From assembly GCA_964017065.1 (NCBI GenBank), contig OZ024783.1:12098313-12162312 (forward strand): a stretch of DNA of 64,000 bases, written 5' to 3'. Positions 44,101-61,000 of the stretch are shown here, piece after piece. The stretch comes from Haliclona indistincta (taxonomy: Eukaryota > Porifera > Demospongiae > Haplosclerida > Chalinidae). The notes under the pieces are model-generated. The model was not told the DNA's origin and did not search any database. It saw only the letters and a program-made list of their open reading frames with translations. A program made the position numbers and the translations under genes. Position 1 is the stretch's first letter, and each line of letters opens with the position of its first letter.

Positions 44101-44555
44101 GTGGGAGAGTCAAGAAAGCAGATTATTTTGGTTCATTCTACCTGTATTCTTTGTATCCTTTGCTGAAGTATCTACCGTTATTCCACGTAAGTGTGTTACT
44201 ACCGTTTTGTTTAGCTTATCATGGTGATTATCTCTATACAGTATTAGAGTTTGTGTATGCACAAAGCCCAGATAACATGAAAGGTCTCTTAACTGGAGTC
44301 TGCTATTTACTTTTGGGTATCTGGAACACACTGTTGACTGTCATCATATTTTATTTTACTAAATACGTGAAAACAGATGACTGTGGACATCGTGGACTCT
44401 CTGTGCTATCCAATCCTACACTGTGGTACTATACTGTTGCTACTGCTGTCGGTTGTCTTATAGGCATTGCACACTTCTTTGTTGCTTGTTTCTACAAGAA
44501 TCGTTCTCGAAATAACCCTATCTCTAACATCATGCGAGTCTCTATGTACTTCTAA
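38126..44555 (+). CDS. POT/SLC15-like transporter interrupted by a MULE
   Basis: Proton-coupled oligopeptide (POT, SLC15-type) transporters are 12-helix MFS proteins that import di- and tripeptides or similar solutes. Exon 1 (38126-39289, 388 codons) has an Arg-rich cytosolic N-terminus, then 'LNFLGSYAFYGIVQSSVV' and 'GGILADVYIGRHRSVRFC', the POT helix 2-3 signature region. The gene resumes after the 4,466-bp transposon with exons 43820-44186 and 44242-44555, which carry 'VIPLLEFVYAQSPDNMKGLL', the EFxYxQAP-type POT signature, and end RVSMYF. Without the insertion the model is in phase and about 614 residues. The insertion lies at the last bases of exon 1, so the splice donor is now beyond the element. 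Reading straight on from exon 1 into the element stops at 39427. In this assembly the gene is probably disrupted unless the element is spliced out. Substrate is not predicted. Confidence 0.8.
39290..43755 (+). mobile_element. Complete Mutator-like element (MULE) with 10-bp target duplication
   Basis: The 4,466-bp element has inverted ends starting GGCGGTCAACAATCACTGGA and ending with the exact complement. Subterminal GGACTGGACT repeats occur at both ends (39307-39357 and 43692-43740). ATACTATGCT is present immediately outside both ends (39280-39289 and 43756-43765), a 10-bp target duplication within the 8-11 bp range of MULEs. The element encodes an apparently intact transposase. Perfect target duplications and near-identical ends suggest recent insertion. 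The stretch 42767-43690 is non-coding and holds a GACGGACATACATGTTGCAG inverted motif near 43193. Confidence 0.95.
39539..42766 (+). CDS. MULE transposase
   Basis: The transposase cuts and joins the element ends by a DDE mechanism. Four exons, 39539-39672, 39760-39810, 39924-40399 and 40449-42766, are in phase and encode 992 residues without internal stops. The first exons include a threefold 11-residue repeat (EESDVYEMGDD) and acidic runs. The MULE domain shows 'SILTVDPTFNIGAFD' (first Asp near 377), 'GVRAFGTDGEKALADGF' (second Asp near 446), 'HLTCFIHFRRNIKQQL' and 'TTNASETINFVLKNK' (likely catalytic Glu near 577). A SWIM zinc finger follows ('CDSDCANFKGLGICSHTVV', about 750), typical of MULE transposases. 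The C-terminus has a Ser/Pro-rich linker and a Cys/His-containing tail (CSGCSGRYSKPVVAPHDIC). Introns inside a transposase gene imply use of host splicing. Confidence 0.93.
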
Positions 44556-45021
44556 CATAATGTGACATAGACTATTATTCTTGTTCTGTAATATCATACT
44601 CCTCTCATTGGTTGATTGTAAGAAAGTGCAGGTACTAAGTAATATTGAGATACCGTACGGGCTCATTGTTAGACGCCGCTCACGTATAGGCGCATGTCGT
44701 CTGTTAAACGCATTTTTCTGCAGCTCTCAATATACTTGTATGGTATGTGACTAAACTCAGTGTGGAAATGCATTGAACTGGGATCTCAAGGTCGGTAGAG
44801 ATAGTTTACAAAGTAGTACCACAGTCACCGACCACAGTATATGAATTTTTGGTCCTTGTACTATTTCAATAAAGTGCACCATACATTGCGTTCTTTGCAT
44901 ACTGTTCTCAATCGCATCTACACTTCTACTTGCTATGGAAATACTTTCCATCCCAGTTACTCAATCTTAGCATGCAGTTGGGTATGCATTTTCTTCACAG
45001 CTCTCTTCTCATAGTTTACAG
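44556..45021. other. Intergenic gap upstream of the coiled-coil gene
   Basis: This should contain the 3' end of the POT gene and the missing first exon of the next gene. A candidate start is the ATG near 44693 (MSSVKRIFLQ), but no phase-correct donor was found. Confidence 0.4.
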
Positions 45022-46220
45022 GTGATGAGCAAAAATCACTTACCAGTATGAGAAAAATGGTTTCCTCATGGACTGCTTCGGCTAAGACTGATGAGGAATC
45101 GAAACCAAGATCAGATTCTTCAGCAGCTCATAAACTCATGTCTGAACCAACCAAAGATGCAAAGATTAAAGCTATGATTGGACCAATGCTACCATCAATG
45201 ATTGTATGCAATAATGATTGTGTACATGTACTAATAATCATTGTGTTTTTGAGTGCATCTAGTTTTGCTAAATGAGTAGTCAACGACAAAGTGAAATATT
45301 GTTTTCTTCATTTCTCACAGTCTAAGCAATCTTCTGATCCATTCGAGGAAGAGGAGAGGAGAGAACTTGAGAAGAAGAAACACCAGAGAGACAGACGAGA
45401 GTACAGAAAGCAAAAAGAATTGGTGAATTAATCTGTGCGCCTGTATACCCGACGTAGTAGGCTATAACCATAGCATTTTGGAAGAAATTTGTTATAGGTC
45501 ATAATTATAGTGCTTTCAGCACATTGTAATCACATGTTTGCAGAAGAACTTGATCACTACCGTAGAGATACTGCATGTTACTGTTTTAGGTTCTTGATGA
45601 ACTTCTACCTAAAGCAACTGGTAGAGAAGCTAGATTTGAAAAGAAGAAAATCCGTGCTGAGCAAAGAAGGGAGCGAGAAGTTAGTCCTGGTGAGTGACAT
45701 TACTCATACTTTACCCTTGTATGAAATATCGAAGAAATAGTGGTTCAAATTTCATAATTATTGCTTATTGTAAAACCTGTATGCTGTGATGATACTACTG
45801 TCATTTTTCAGATATTGGTGACTCTAGCTTGATGGGAACAAGGTATTGCAGTACTGGCTGCATGTATCAGCTATGATTGATACTGTAGTGTTAGTAAACA
45901 ATTGTTTCTGTATGCATTGCTGTCAGTTTAGATTATCTTCTCTATTTTCAGTCGGTCAATTCATGATAAGATTAAAGCCAGACAGGAGACCAGGTATTTT
46001 AATGCTCTCTGCATGTTGTAGTCTACATGTGTTTGTATTATTTTAGGCATAATAGAGCACAAGCTGCAGCACAGAAAGTGTCTGATTATGAGGCTAAAGA
46101 GAGAGCACGTGTCAATGTAAGCCTTGTAGTGTACGTTTATAATTTCACTAAAATTAATCCTGCATGCAGGCAATACTGGAGATGGCAAAGGCAAATAAAA
46201 AGGACGGTGCTATGTGGTAG
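45022..46220 (+). CDS. Conserved coiled-coil protein of unknown function, 5' exon missing
   Basis: Exons 45022-45203, 45321-45422, 45590-45689, 45812-45842, 45952-45993, 46047-46116 and 46170-46220 are in phase; the model begins inside a codon, so an upstream exon is missing. The protein is highly charged and helical: 'SKQSSDPFEEEERRELEKKK', 'VLDELLPKATGREARFEKKK', 'REVSPDIGDSSLMGT' and 'AKERARVNAILEMAKANKKD'. The LLPKATGREARFEKK and SLMG words belong to a conserved, mostly uncharacterised eukaryotic family. An IGPMLP motif in the first exon recalls GPALPP motifs, but nothing else supports that identity. Small exons and tight spacing to ABI (172 bp to its start) suggest a compact housekeeping-type gene. 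Confidence 0.65.
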
Positions 46221-46391
46221 TCCATAAAATTAACGGGCTGGCCCACATACACTGCAAAATATTAACATTGTTGACAGTATATCACTGTATTGAGTACATG
46301 TAACTGAGGAAGTATCATGTATTGCGTATCCTGGGTGTGGCTAAATCCGTATGCCTCCGTGCATGTTTATCCGTATACTTCGCTGAGTGAG

Positions 46392-51060
<4,669 letters not shown>

Positions 51061-51487
51061 ACTGATCAAAAAATCAACTTTTGTGTGTCAAGTATAATTC
51101 TCAGAATTGCTAGTCTAGCCTGCTCTATTATAGCTGTACATTTTTGTTCCATTTATTAGTATTGTCAATCAGTTGTCAATTATTCATTTTGGATACACTC
51201 AGTGAAATAAAAAATGATGTGGAGCTCATATTTGTCATTCCTTGCTATACTGAGCTTATAGTTAAGAATGCAAGTGATTTCACAGTTTGGAAGTGAACAA
51301 AATGTAGAGCTAACACATGAATACAGACCGAGACCAATCATGTAAGCCCTGGAGCAAGGCTAACATCACAACATTTAAATCTTAACAGTTTGGTGCATGT
51401 GTACAAACTAATTTCTATATCTGAAACTGACACAAAGATGTCTAATATCAACACACACACACAGTAAGTTATGCGAAATGCTGTCCA
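51061..51487. terminator. Convergent 3' region with ABI poly(A) signal
   Basis: An AATAAA at 51206-51211 lies 146 bp after the ABI stop, followed by TG-rich sequence, and is the likely ABI polyadenylation signal. The rest is the shared 3' flank with the minus-strand Ig receptor gene. Confidence 0.65.
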
Positions 51488-53390
51488 TTAAAGCATTTGT
51501 TCATAGGTTTCATCAGTGTTGACTGCTTCTATCAAAGTGTAATTGCTGTCGATATCAGTCTCTTGATCAAAAGCTCGCCCAGTAGAAGATGCTGTTTGTT
51601 GCTCGTGATGATACATAGGCCGGATTTGATCAATTGGTGGCTGAACATTTCTGCCATAAGCCAGACACTCAGTAAGATCAACTTTAACATTTCTATAGGT
51701 TTGTGAACAAACAAGTGTGAACATGACTTAGTTTTGATTATTACATACTTTGTATCAACCACACGTTTGGCTTTTCTCCATGTTTGAATAACAAATCCAA
51801 TTACTGCTGCATTGATTGCAATGCAAATTAGTAGAAGTCCTCCACAGACAGCAGTCACAGCAATGAACTCAGGACTATTTACAACACTTGATTCAACTGT
51901 CTTTTCTGGAGTAGCTGTTGTGGTATTTGAAAAGTTAAAATGTCTGTCTATAACAGAGAGAGTATAGTAATTTATTGTCTTAGTGGTTTATTTACCTAGT
52001 GTAATGGTGGTGTTGTTGGTTCGTTGACTAGGTAAAGAGTTGAATTGGGCACTTATTGCGACAATATAAATGAAGTATGTTTCACCAGTCCTGAGTCCAT
52101 GTACAGCTACTTCAGTTGTTGTCGCTTGGATAACTTGAATGTTTTCACTCATTTGATTTACAAATACTTCATATTGAGATATGGGTTCTGCTGGTGCTGA
52201 CCAGAGGATAAGTATGGAATTCAGGCTTGTTTGATTCACTGTCACATTGAATGGCCTCTCTGTAGCTACATAATTATGTACACAAACAAAATTATTTAAA
52301 GTATTCTTGTGCTATTAAGTACACAATTTTGTATACACATCACATGGTCATACCAAATATTTCTGTGACAATAACTGCAGGGAAAGCAGTGGGATTGTTA
52401 GCCATTAACACTCTGTCATTTGAAATGGTACAGTTGTATACTCCATCTCCTGTGATGATTTCCAGAGTAATTTGTGTAATTGTTCTTTCTGTGTTGAGTA
52501 TTTCACGAAACAATGCTGGTTGAACGCTTTGATGTAGTTGTACGCCATTTCTAGAACAGGTGAAGGTAGTTGCAGGACTGTCTGCTATCAAAAAAGATAA
52601 TCTGAATACTGGTACATTGCTATCCATAGCACTGACTAGATTATACTCCACTGGACTAACTAGCTTGGGTCCAGCTATAATAAAAAGGTTCAAAAATAAT
52701 TATTTATACAACGATAATAGTATGATCTTACTGTTCAAAAGATATCTGATAGAATTGTATATTCCTACTACAAGTGTGTGTCTTCTTCCTTGCTCATCAG
52801 TGATGAGGCATTGATAAAGGCCATCATCTGAAGGTGCAAGCGCTATGCTTCCATTCTTCACAAGACCACTTTGTCCTGGTGCAGATATTGTGATTAGAGC
52901 CCTTCCTTCACTAACTGGATTATTTAGTTGAGGTGGTCCAAACCATTCTGCATTGGCGGTCGAGTTTGCACTTTGACAGAAGAGTCCTTGATTTAGATTA
53001 AATCCAATGTCAGCACCAGATATGATAGAATGATTTTTTATCTCTCGTAACTGACTAAACAGTCTTACACCTGTTATTAGCGAAAAACAGTTAAAATATT
53101 TTGGCTACAATGCAAGGTAATGCATGGAAGCTAGCATTGCCAGTTGCTACTACAAGAGATTAGCTATTTTAGCAGAAAGAAAAGCAATAACATTGTATTA
53201 GATTATGCTGCAAGTGCGCACTTATTGTAGTAAGAACTAAAATTGCACTGAGCAGCTGGCTAGCTAGTCTTAGGCAGTAATGGTGTAAGTCACTACCTGA
53301 AGTTGGGAGTGGTGGTGCTTGCGAAGTGCATCTTTCCACTAGTAGTAAGCACTGAAGAATGATCGCAGACGTTGAAAAAACCGTTGACAT
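51488..53390 (-). CDS. Ig/FN3 single-pass receptor with tyrosine-bearing tail
   Basis: Six in-phase minus exons are 53390-53297, 53070-52732, 52674-52354, 52265-51996, 51949-51750 and 51696-51488. Exon 1 is a signal peptide (MSTVFSTSAIILQCLLLVER). Exon 2 is an Ig-like domain with 'GLFCQSANSTANAEWFG' and 'PSDDGLYQCLI'. Exon 3 is a second Ig-like domain with 'TFTCSRNGV' and 'ITGDGVYNCTI'. Exon 4 is a fibronectin type III domain with 'SILILWSAPAEPISQYEVFV' and 'TGETYFIYIVAIS'. Exon 5 is a Ser/Thr-rich stalk and a transmembrane helix (CGGLLLICIAINAAVIGFVI) followed by a basic stop-transfer. The cytoplasmic tail has SNYTLI, which fits the ITIM pattern, and YEQM, which fits the PI3-kinase SH2 pattern (YxxM). 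One domain per exon suggests exon shuffling. The ligand is unknown; an adhesion or immune-type receptor is likely. Confidence 0.85.
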
Positions 53391-53486
53391 TTTCGACTAG
53401 CATTATGACCATACCAGGAGCTCCTGCCTTGTATTTTTAATGCAAAACGGATGTTCGCTTTTTATTAGGTACGCCCACTTGAGCGC

Positions 53487-54474
53487 ATGGCCATGTTCAC
53501 GGTAGAAGAAGATTGGAGAGACGGCGGCGCTGGTGATCTCCTTCATGAAACCCTGTTTCAAACTAAGGTTATTGAATAATAATTGTTGTAGCTAAAACGA
53601 TATTCTCTTTAACCAGACTAGCTCCTCAAGAAAGTCAAAAAGAAAGCGTAAAAGGCGTCGAGATCTGAATGGAGCAGCTGGTGAAAGTGAAGCTTCTTGT
53701 GAGGATTCTGGACAATTAAAACCGAAAAAAAGAAAATCTATAGCAAATACTGATTTGAAGTCAATGTCAAATTTAGATCCAAAATCAGCAGATCACGGCC
53801 CAGAATGTGTCGGCAATGCCCTCAAGCTAAAAAACAAGATGTCTAGTAAACTATCGGGCGCTAAGTTTCGTTGGATCAATGAACAACTTTATACCACATC
53901 CAGCAATGCTGCAAATAAGCTGTTTGAACAAGATCCCAGCCTATTTTCTGTCTACCATCAGGGTTTCTCGGAGCAAACATCAAAGTGGCCTATTAGTCCT
54001 GTTGACAATGTGATTGCTTACGTACAACAGCTACCAATTGATTGCATTATTGCTGATTTTGGTTGCGGTGAAGCTATGCTAGCTAGCAGCGTACGACACA
54101 CTGTGCATTCCTTTGATTTGGTAGCTTCCAATGATCGTGTCACTGCATGTGACATGGCTCACGTCCCGTTACTGTCATCGTCAGTTGATCTTGTAGTATT
54201 CTGTCTTTCGCTCATGGGTACTAATGTTGCTGATTTTATTGAAGAAGGTGTTAGAGTTCTTCGGCAAGGAGGCAAATTGAAAATCTGTGAGATTGCTAGT
54301 AGGTTTACATCTGTTGAAGAATTTGTTGCCGCATTGAAGACGTTCGGTCTTAAATTGACATCTAAACAGACAATAGGAAAGATGTTTCTCGACTTTGATT
54401 TCACGCTTATCTCAAAGAAAACAGTTTCTCATTCTTGCATTGAACTGAAACCATGCCTCTACAAGAGACGATAA
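53487..54474 (+). CDS. RRP8: Ribosomal RNA-processing protein 8 (methyltransferase)
   Basis: RRP8 (nucleomethylin) is the nucleolar SAM-dependent enzyme that makes m1A in 25S/28S rRNA. Exons 53487-53567 and 53617-54474, with a 49-bp intron, give 312 residues. The N-terminal third is basic and nuclear-targeted (KSKRKRKRRRDLNG, KPKKRKS). The catalytic domain starts 'SGAKFRWINEQLYTTSSNAA' and holds the Rossmann motif I 'IIADFGCGEAMLA'. It continues through 'VTACDMAHVPLLSSSVDLVV', 'FCLSLMGTNVADFIEEGVRV' and 'LRQGGKLKICEIASRF'. The first ATG of two (MAMFTVEEDW) is chosen; the second at 53493 is equally possible. The gene is head-to-head with the Ig receptor, 96 bp between starts. Confidence 0.95.
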
Positions 54475-55008
54475 CTCAATACATGTGATTGATGTGTATT
54501 TTATTAATTTTTATTATAGCCACCGCCTTGTAGCTACCGCCGCAGTTACAGTGGTTTTATTACTCTTTGCAACAGCCATAAAAGCGTAAAGCGTGATCCG
54601 TGCCTTATTTGGAAGGTTTATTACATATCGATTGAACACGGTTTATGCTCTACGGTTGACGCTTTTAGATTGCAAGAAGTAGTGAAACTTCTGTATACAA
54701 GTACAATGACCTTAGGTAAAACGGAAGCAGTTTTAATTACAGACCACACCCAAGCGGAAGTACGAATTTGGAAGTTTTGTAATCCGTTTGATGTGGCCGA
54801 GGAACACGCCCGAAAGGCTAGCTATTTTCTCGCCCAGGAAGACGATCTAGGCTTCCTACAGTCGGAACAACGTTTGCAAGGGGCGTTGAAACCGGGTGTT
54901 GTTTCGAAGAGACCGCTTATTCTGGAGTAAGTGGTACACGGGTCGTCGAGGTGTCGGCTTGTTTCTTTTGCTTGATCTAGCTGGTGAGATTAGCCTGTAC
55001 GTATCGTC
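54475..55008. other. RRP8-NOX intergenic region
   Basis: The 534 bp contains a plus-strand frame (54670-54930, first internal Met at MTLGKTEAVL) of 86 residues with no family resemblance; it may be a NOX leader. It also contains a dispersed repeat copy near 54555-54690 (GCTCTACGGTTGACGCTTTT) related to one at 22136-22190. Confidence 0.4.
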
Positions 55009-58000
55009 ATGGTTGCTGGCTGGGTTATCAACGAGCTGCCAAAGTGGATCGTCTTTGTAAGTCTTGCTGTTTGTAGCTACCAGCAGTTTGTATGTAGCTC
55101 CTCAGCTGTTTGTGTATTTTCACGTCTCGTCAAAGCAGGAAGAAATCCAAAAGAGTGTGTGTGTATTATCCAAAGCATTTACAATTCTGATGTTGTCTTT
55201 CCCATTCACTGAGTAGTAACCGAGATAGCAAATACTATGGTACTGTATTATTCGTGCCTTAAATACTTCTTATTTCTTCAGGGTACCTGGTTTCTTCTCA
55301 ATATAATTCTATTCATCTACCAGTTTAATCTTTTCCAAACCTCCAATGCCCACTTCTACATACGACTGTACATAAGGGTAAGATGTCTAATGGTTTTTTT
55401 GTTTTTTTTACTGAGTATTTACAAACAACAATTAATGCTTCTTTCGAATGTTGTTGTTTAAATTGATATTAGTTATGATACACAAGTAGTATACATTACA
55501 AACATTAATGGTGTAGCTGCTTGTCAGTTCACTAAATGCACACTAACGTATTGCTTACTACTGTGCATGCATTGGAATGAACTGATGGACTTGTATGGTA
55601 ATGCCCATTTCTGCTTTCATGCACCTGCTGTCAGTGCTGTGGAAAGTAGTGATAAGTATTAGTCCTATAGTGTTGATAGTCAATCTATCATGAGTGCATA
55701 GCATTATGATTGATTGGTCAATGTTATACTTGACATTCTTATGACTATCTATTGTAGCGTAATACTGAGCTAGTGCTCAGTGCATTGCTTTCGATATCGC
55801 ATATACACATTCAATTTTAATCAAGTTTCAATATCTTCAGTACATATTGGCCTTGTAATGATTCATCATAGTGAAAGTCAATGTTTTAGTTAATTATTTA
55901 TGTCATAGTTTGATTAGGTATTGTAGTGAGCCCGGCCTATTATGGTATGTTTACAATGCTATTCAGACAGGATGTGTACTGGTACACTCACTACCTATCA
56001 GGGCTGAGGAACTGTCATGCACTGTTAGGTCTCATTTGTGCGCTTGTTAGCACTATGAAATGTGTGCAAAATTATCACTATACTTTAGCTAATTATAAGT
56101 CATGATTGATGGTAGAAACTATAGTGATCTACAGTGGAACCTCCCTATAACGGACACGTTGGGCGAAGTGCTATTTTGTTCGTGGTCCCTTACATGGAGG
56201 TTCAAACTGTATTGTTTTGTATATCAGAAAATTATCCGTTATATGGAGGTGTCCACTTTAGGAGTGTCCATTGAGAGAGGTTCCACTGTGTATCTAGTAG
56301 TGATGAGAGTGAATAGGTTGATTGGAACACAGAATATGTTGTTAGTAAAACACATCGCTTTTATAGAAAAAGTACAGTTATGAAAATGACCTAGGAAGTT
56401 GTGTCATGTCCTGGGATAGCCATACTAGTGGGTTTGCACACAAACAATTAGTACTAGTGCTTATGCCCCTTAGTACTCATGGTCATAATTGTTTCTTTGT
56501 TCTTTTCCTGTTTTTAGGAAGCCCTGGCATTTGCGAGAGGACCTGCTTTACCGATCAATTTTAACATTATACTCATTCTCCTTCCTGTGTGCCGCAACAT
56601 TATCTCCGTCATTCGAGGCTGCACAAAGGTTAGTTAGTATAAGCACATATAATTTTGCTGTTGATCTTATTTGCATAGAAAATCACTCTTTATATTAGGC
56701 AAATATTTGTATAAGACTAGTGTATTTACTACCCACTCACAATTTCTTCAGGTTGTTCCCAGAAGTGTGAGGAGAATTCTAGACAAGAACCTAACCTTTC
56801 ACAAAGCTATAGCATGGATGTTGGTTGTATCAAGTGCAATGCATGTGCTAGCTCATTATTATAACTATGAACGACTCATTCGCTACTCTGATCGTCGTAA
56901 CGTACCTGGAGGATTCCAATACAATGTCCCTCTAAATGCTCTACCTAATATTGACGGCGAACTTCTTGGAGTGAGTAAACTGTGTTATTCTGTCTACTGT
57001 GTTAATCATTATTATTACACAGGAATTCAATCCTATTCAAATTTGTTTCATGACATGTAAGTTTATATCTTGTCTGATTTTGTGAAATGGTATCATTGTG
57101 TGTAGAAACACACATAGCATGTCCAAAAACCATCAGTAAATTTAGGACCTGGAAGTCTCCACAATGAATCAATCGGTGATCAGTACTTTAGACTAAAAGC
57201 TTCTTAGTTGAAAAATACATTTGCTTTCATACCGATCGTGTAGTAAAATTATGTTTTTGTTTGTGCAATTTTGATGTGCTTGGTAGTGTGGGATGGCTTT
57301 GTAATAGCTGCACCACAAGCTTATTGCTATGAGTTATGATAAGCCTGACCATAGAATGGTCTACGCTTGAATGTTGTGTGTTTTGCTTTACACTGTACAT
57401 CAGTCATTACGTGTCTCTTTGTATCCAGTTGCTGGCGTTACAGGACACATTATTACTCTTGCTCTGTTCCTGATGATCACCTCCTCTTTGGAGTTTATCA
57501 GGTAAAATAAATACTTGTACATCAAGTTTTCTGTCATAAAAGTATTACAATACATGCACATTGTATAATGCATTATTATTGCGTAAATAATATTCACTAC
57601 GTTTCTATTTTTAGACGCTCATATTTTGAAGTATTCTGGTATACACATCATCTGTTTCTGGTGTTCCTTGTTGGTCTTGGTATCCATCAATACGGGTGAG
57701 TATGCTATGGTGTTTAAATTTTTCTCTGGATCAGTTGTCTACTGTATGCAATATGAAATGGTTAATATAAATTGTAGCTCAGGAAGCTCTAAGATCAAAG
57801 GAACCGCTAGTGGAATATATCCCATACCACTGCGGATTTCAGGGCAATACTTATATCCCTCAGGAAGTAGTTCTACTTCCTGGGGAATATGTATATCGCC
57901 CAGGAAGTCACGCTCACTTCCTGGGGAATATATATATCCTCCAGGAAGTCAGCTGACTTCAAAAAGTTACCTCCCACTTACCCCTCCGTACGAAAGGAGG

Positions 58001-61000
58001 AGAGGCAGGCTTCACAGAGAGTGGAGCCGAAGTTGCCTTTGAAGAGATTGCGGCGATTTTATAGCACTAAAGTTTTATGACACTTGTGGGACTCGAATAG
58101 TGCGAAAAAATGGCGTCTTGAACTTGTGGACAACAAAAATAAACCAGCCATAATCATGTAAAGGGAACTATTTGCAGCATCTAAAAGCACGCCTAAGTTT
58201 GGAGCATCAAACAAGCTCGTCGGGAGGGCCAAGCTCAAGCTTAGCAAAGAACGCGTTACTCGAGACAAACGCCGGGACCGTTCGACAGTGACGAACGACG
58301 CCGGTCACGGAATGGCTGGACAAACTACTGCAACCTAGGTTTGTTAAGCTGCAAAGGCTACATAACTAAACTGCAGGACCCACACGTATGCCTCAGCGAG
58401 GCTTACTGTTGCTGTCAGTTCTTCGGGCGGTCAACCAATGATCACTCGCGTACTCGACAAAGTTGGCTTATTCAGGTTAGTAAACGAACGAAAGTGTGCA
58501 GAAAGCCAGTCTTGCTGTTGGATCTTAGAGCTTTCTGAGCTACAAAATGGTTAACCCATGGGTTCCTCGGCAGTATGGAATATACCCTCGGCGATTAATT
58601 ATACCGCCCTCGGGCTACGCCCTCGGGCGGTATAATTAACCAGCCTCGGGTATATCCCATACCGCCTCGGAACCCATGGGTTAACCTATACTTATTATAA
58701 ATGAGAATGCTGAAATCAATGTATGTATAATAGTATAATATTTGCGTTTTAATGCTAGCATTTATACTGTAGCTGCTGTTTGTATCTTCACCTAGTATGT
58801 ACGTAATGTGCTCTTTCAACTTTTGAACATGCTATGTTTTGTACTTTATCTCTTGTCTCTTTCTTCTGTTATCTGTAGACGTCTTCTTCCCACACTCATG
58901 AATAGCACGGTACCAGAGCCTGGATTAGAATTCTGTGCTTACAGACCAGCTAGTGTATTTCCTAACAGTAATTTTAACTGTTCTTCCTTGCCGTTCCGAC
59001 CAGCTGGCCCTACAGTAAGTAAGATAAATAATGTACTGTATGAATCAGATCAACCCTCGGCGCATGCATGAGGATTGCATTTCTAACTCTCTGTCATTCC
59101 TTGTCGCTTGAGCTATAGATATTACTAGAATGGGTTAAGTACGTTGATGGTTTTCTATGCAACTCATGACGTTTTTCTCAAGTTATGGCTAGCTTACCTT
59201 GATGACTGTCTCTGGAGACAAATTAATTTTGACTGACTAGGTGCTTTTATGGGCACGTAGCTCTAATCATCTCACAAAAGCCTGCAACTACATGTTGATT
59301 CATGGTCACACCCACATTGCGATAATATCTAGAGATACCTTTATGTACAGGTAATACGCTGAGGGTTAATTATGTATAAACCTACCTCTTATGTGTGAGC
59401 TAATTATGTATTCTACCTTAGTCCTGGATATACATGTTGTGTGGTCTACTCATCTATGGCTTGGAGAGAATATTGCGTGTGATTAGGTCATTCTATTCCG
59501 TCATCATCATCAAGGTACTGATTCACAGCATATCGGCTACAACACATTTACTTATCATCATAACTTAATATGCCTCTAAACAGCACAAATGAGCTTTGAG
59601 CTAAGATGTGTATTTTTGCTATTGCTACTGAGATTTTCCGAACATAATTCCTGTCTAGTTGTATATACGTTACTGGTAGCAGATATTATGGTCTACTCTT
59701 TTAGGTTGTGGAACATCCTTCAAAGACATTCGAGATACAAATGAGAAGGAAAGGTTTTCATGCTGATGCTGGGCAGGTACTGTAAACACAATGTGCATTT
59801 CACTATCACTGTGTAACACACTACTGCGTGCATGTTATTGTGGAAAGGCAGACATCGGTATGTGTTGTCATGAAAACAGCTAGATCTCTTACTGCTCGAA
59901 TTTGCGATAAGAAACTCTGTTCTAAAAGTATTAATTAAAAAGATTGGGTCTTCTGTAGAGTGCTGTGGTTCGATTTATCTTCTTCTGGATATAAGAAACT
60001 AGGCGTGTTTAGTTAGTCAATTAGAACATGTCTGCTGCACAACTGCGGTCTATGGAGTATGTGTTCATTGTAACTATTTTGTTGCTCTTAACTGATTTAA
60101 ACTTATTTACTTTCCAGTACGTGTTTCTGAACTGTCCAGCTGTAGCATGGTTTGAATGGCATCCTTTCACCCTTACCTCTGTAAGTATCGGTATTGTTAC
60201 TGATTAGTGTGTGAAGACAATTTTTGCAGAGTCCCGAAGAAGACTATTTCAGTGTGCACATTCGTATTGTGGGTGACTGGACACGTAAGTTGCATATAAA
60301 TTACGCTCCATCACTCTTACTGGGACATTACGTATTCTTGACACAGAGGGCCTTGGTGAAGCAATGGGAATTGGTAAAGGAGACTTTCAACAAGCTTGGG
60401 AACTGCCAAAGTCAGTTGTATGTCTTAATAATTTTGCTATGCAGAAAACAAGATGGCAGCTACAATACAATGTATTAGCGTTCAAACGCTGATAATTCAC
60501 CTGGTGGTGAATTTTATATGTCCAAGGACATCTCTCTGGCGTTGCCCCATCTTTACAGTATTTACACGAGCAGTGCCTATAACAAACACTCACAAACTGT
60601 TGTGAAATTCTCCTGGTCGTGAAACCCTAACAGTCGTGAAATTCGCCTTTTGAAATTTGTTTTTAGTGAAACGCCGATATCCAGTATCCAGTCAAGCGTG
60701 TTACCCCTTGTTGGTTTACATTGTGAACCAGTGGTAGATTTCTTCATCACTACATTTTTTTGATTTCAATAGAATTTTCTAAAAATTATGTTCTTAATAA
60801 AAAAATGTGTGCCAATACACTGATGTTCACACTTGGTTAGAACTATTAAGTATTGAGTGCATTGTTGCATTGCTACACATCATTGGACATACAGTGAGTG
60901 ACGTCTTTAACATAATGTGATGTCATGGTCTTGATCCGTCAATACATGTAGGTGGACTAGATAATTTTTATTAAATGTAGCATGACTACATTTCAAAATA

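Noticed and set aside
54670..54930. An 86-residue gene between RRP8 and NOX
   Set aside because: It has no recognisable family and overlaps a dispersed repeat. Described only as an intergenic frame.
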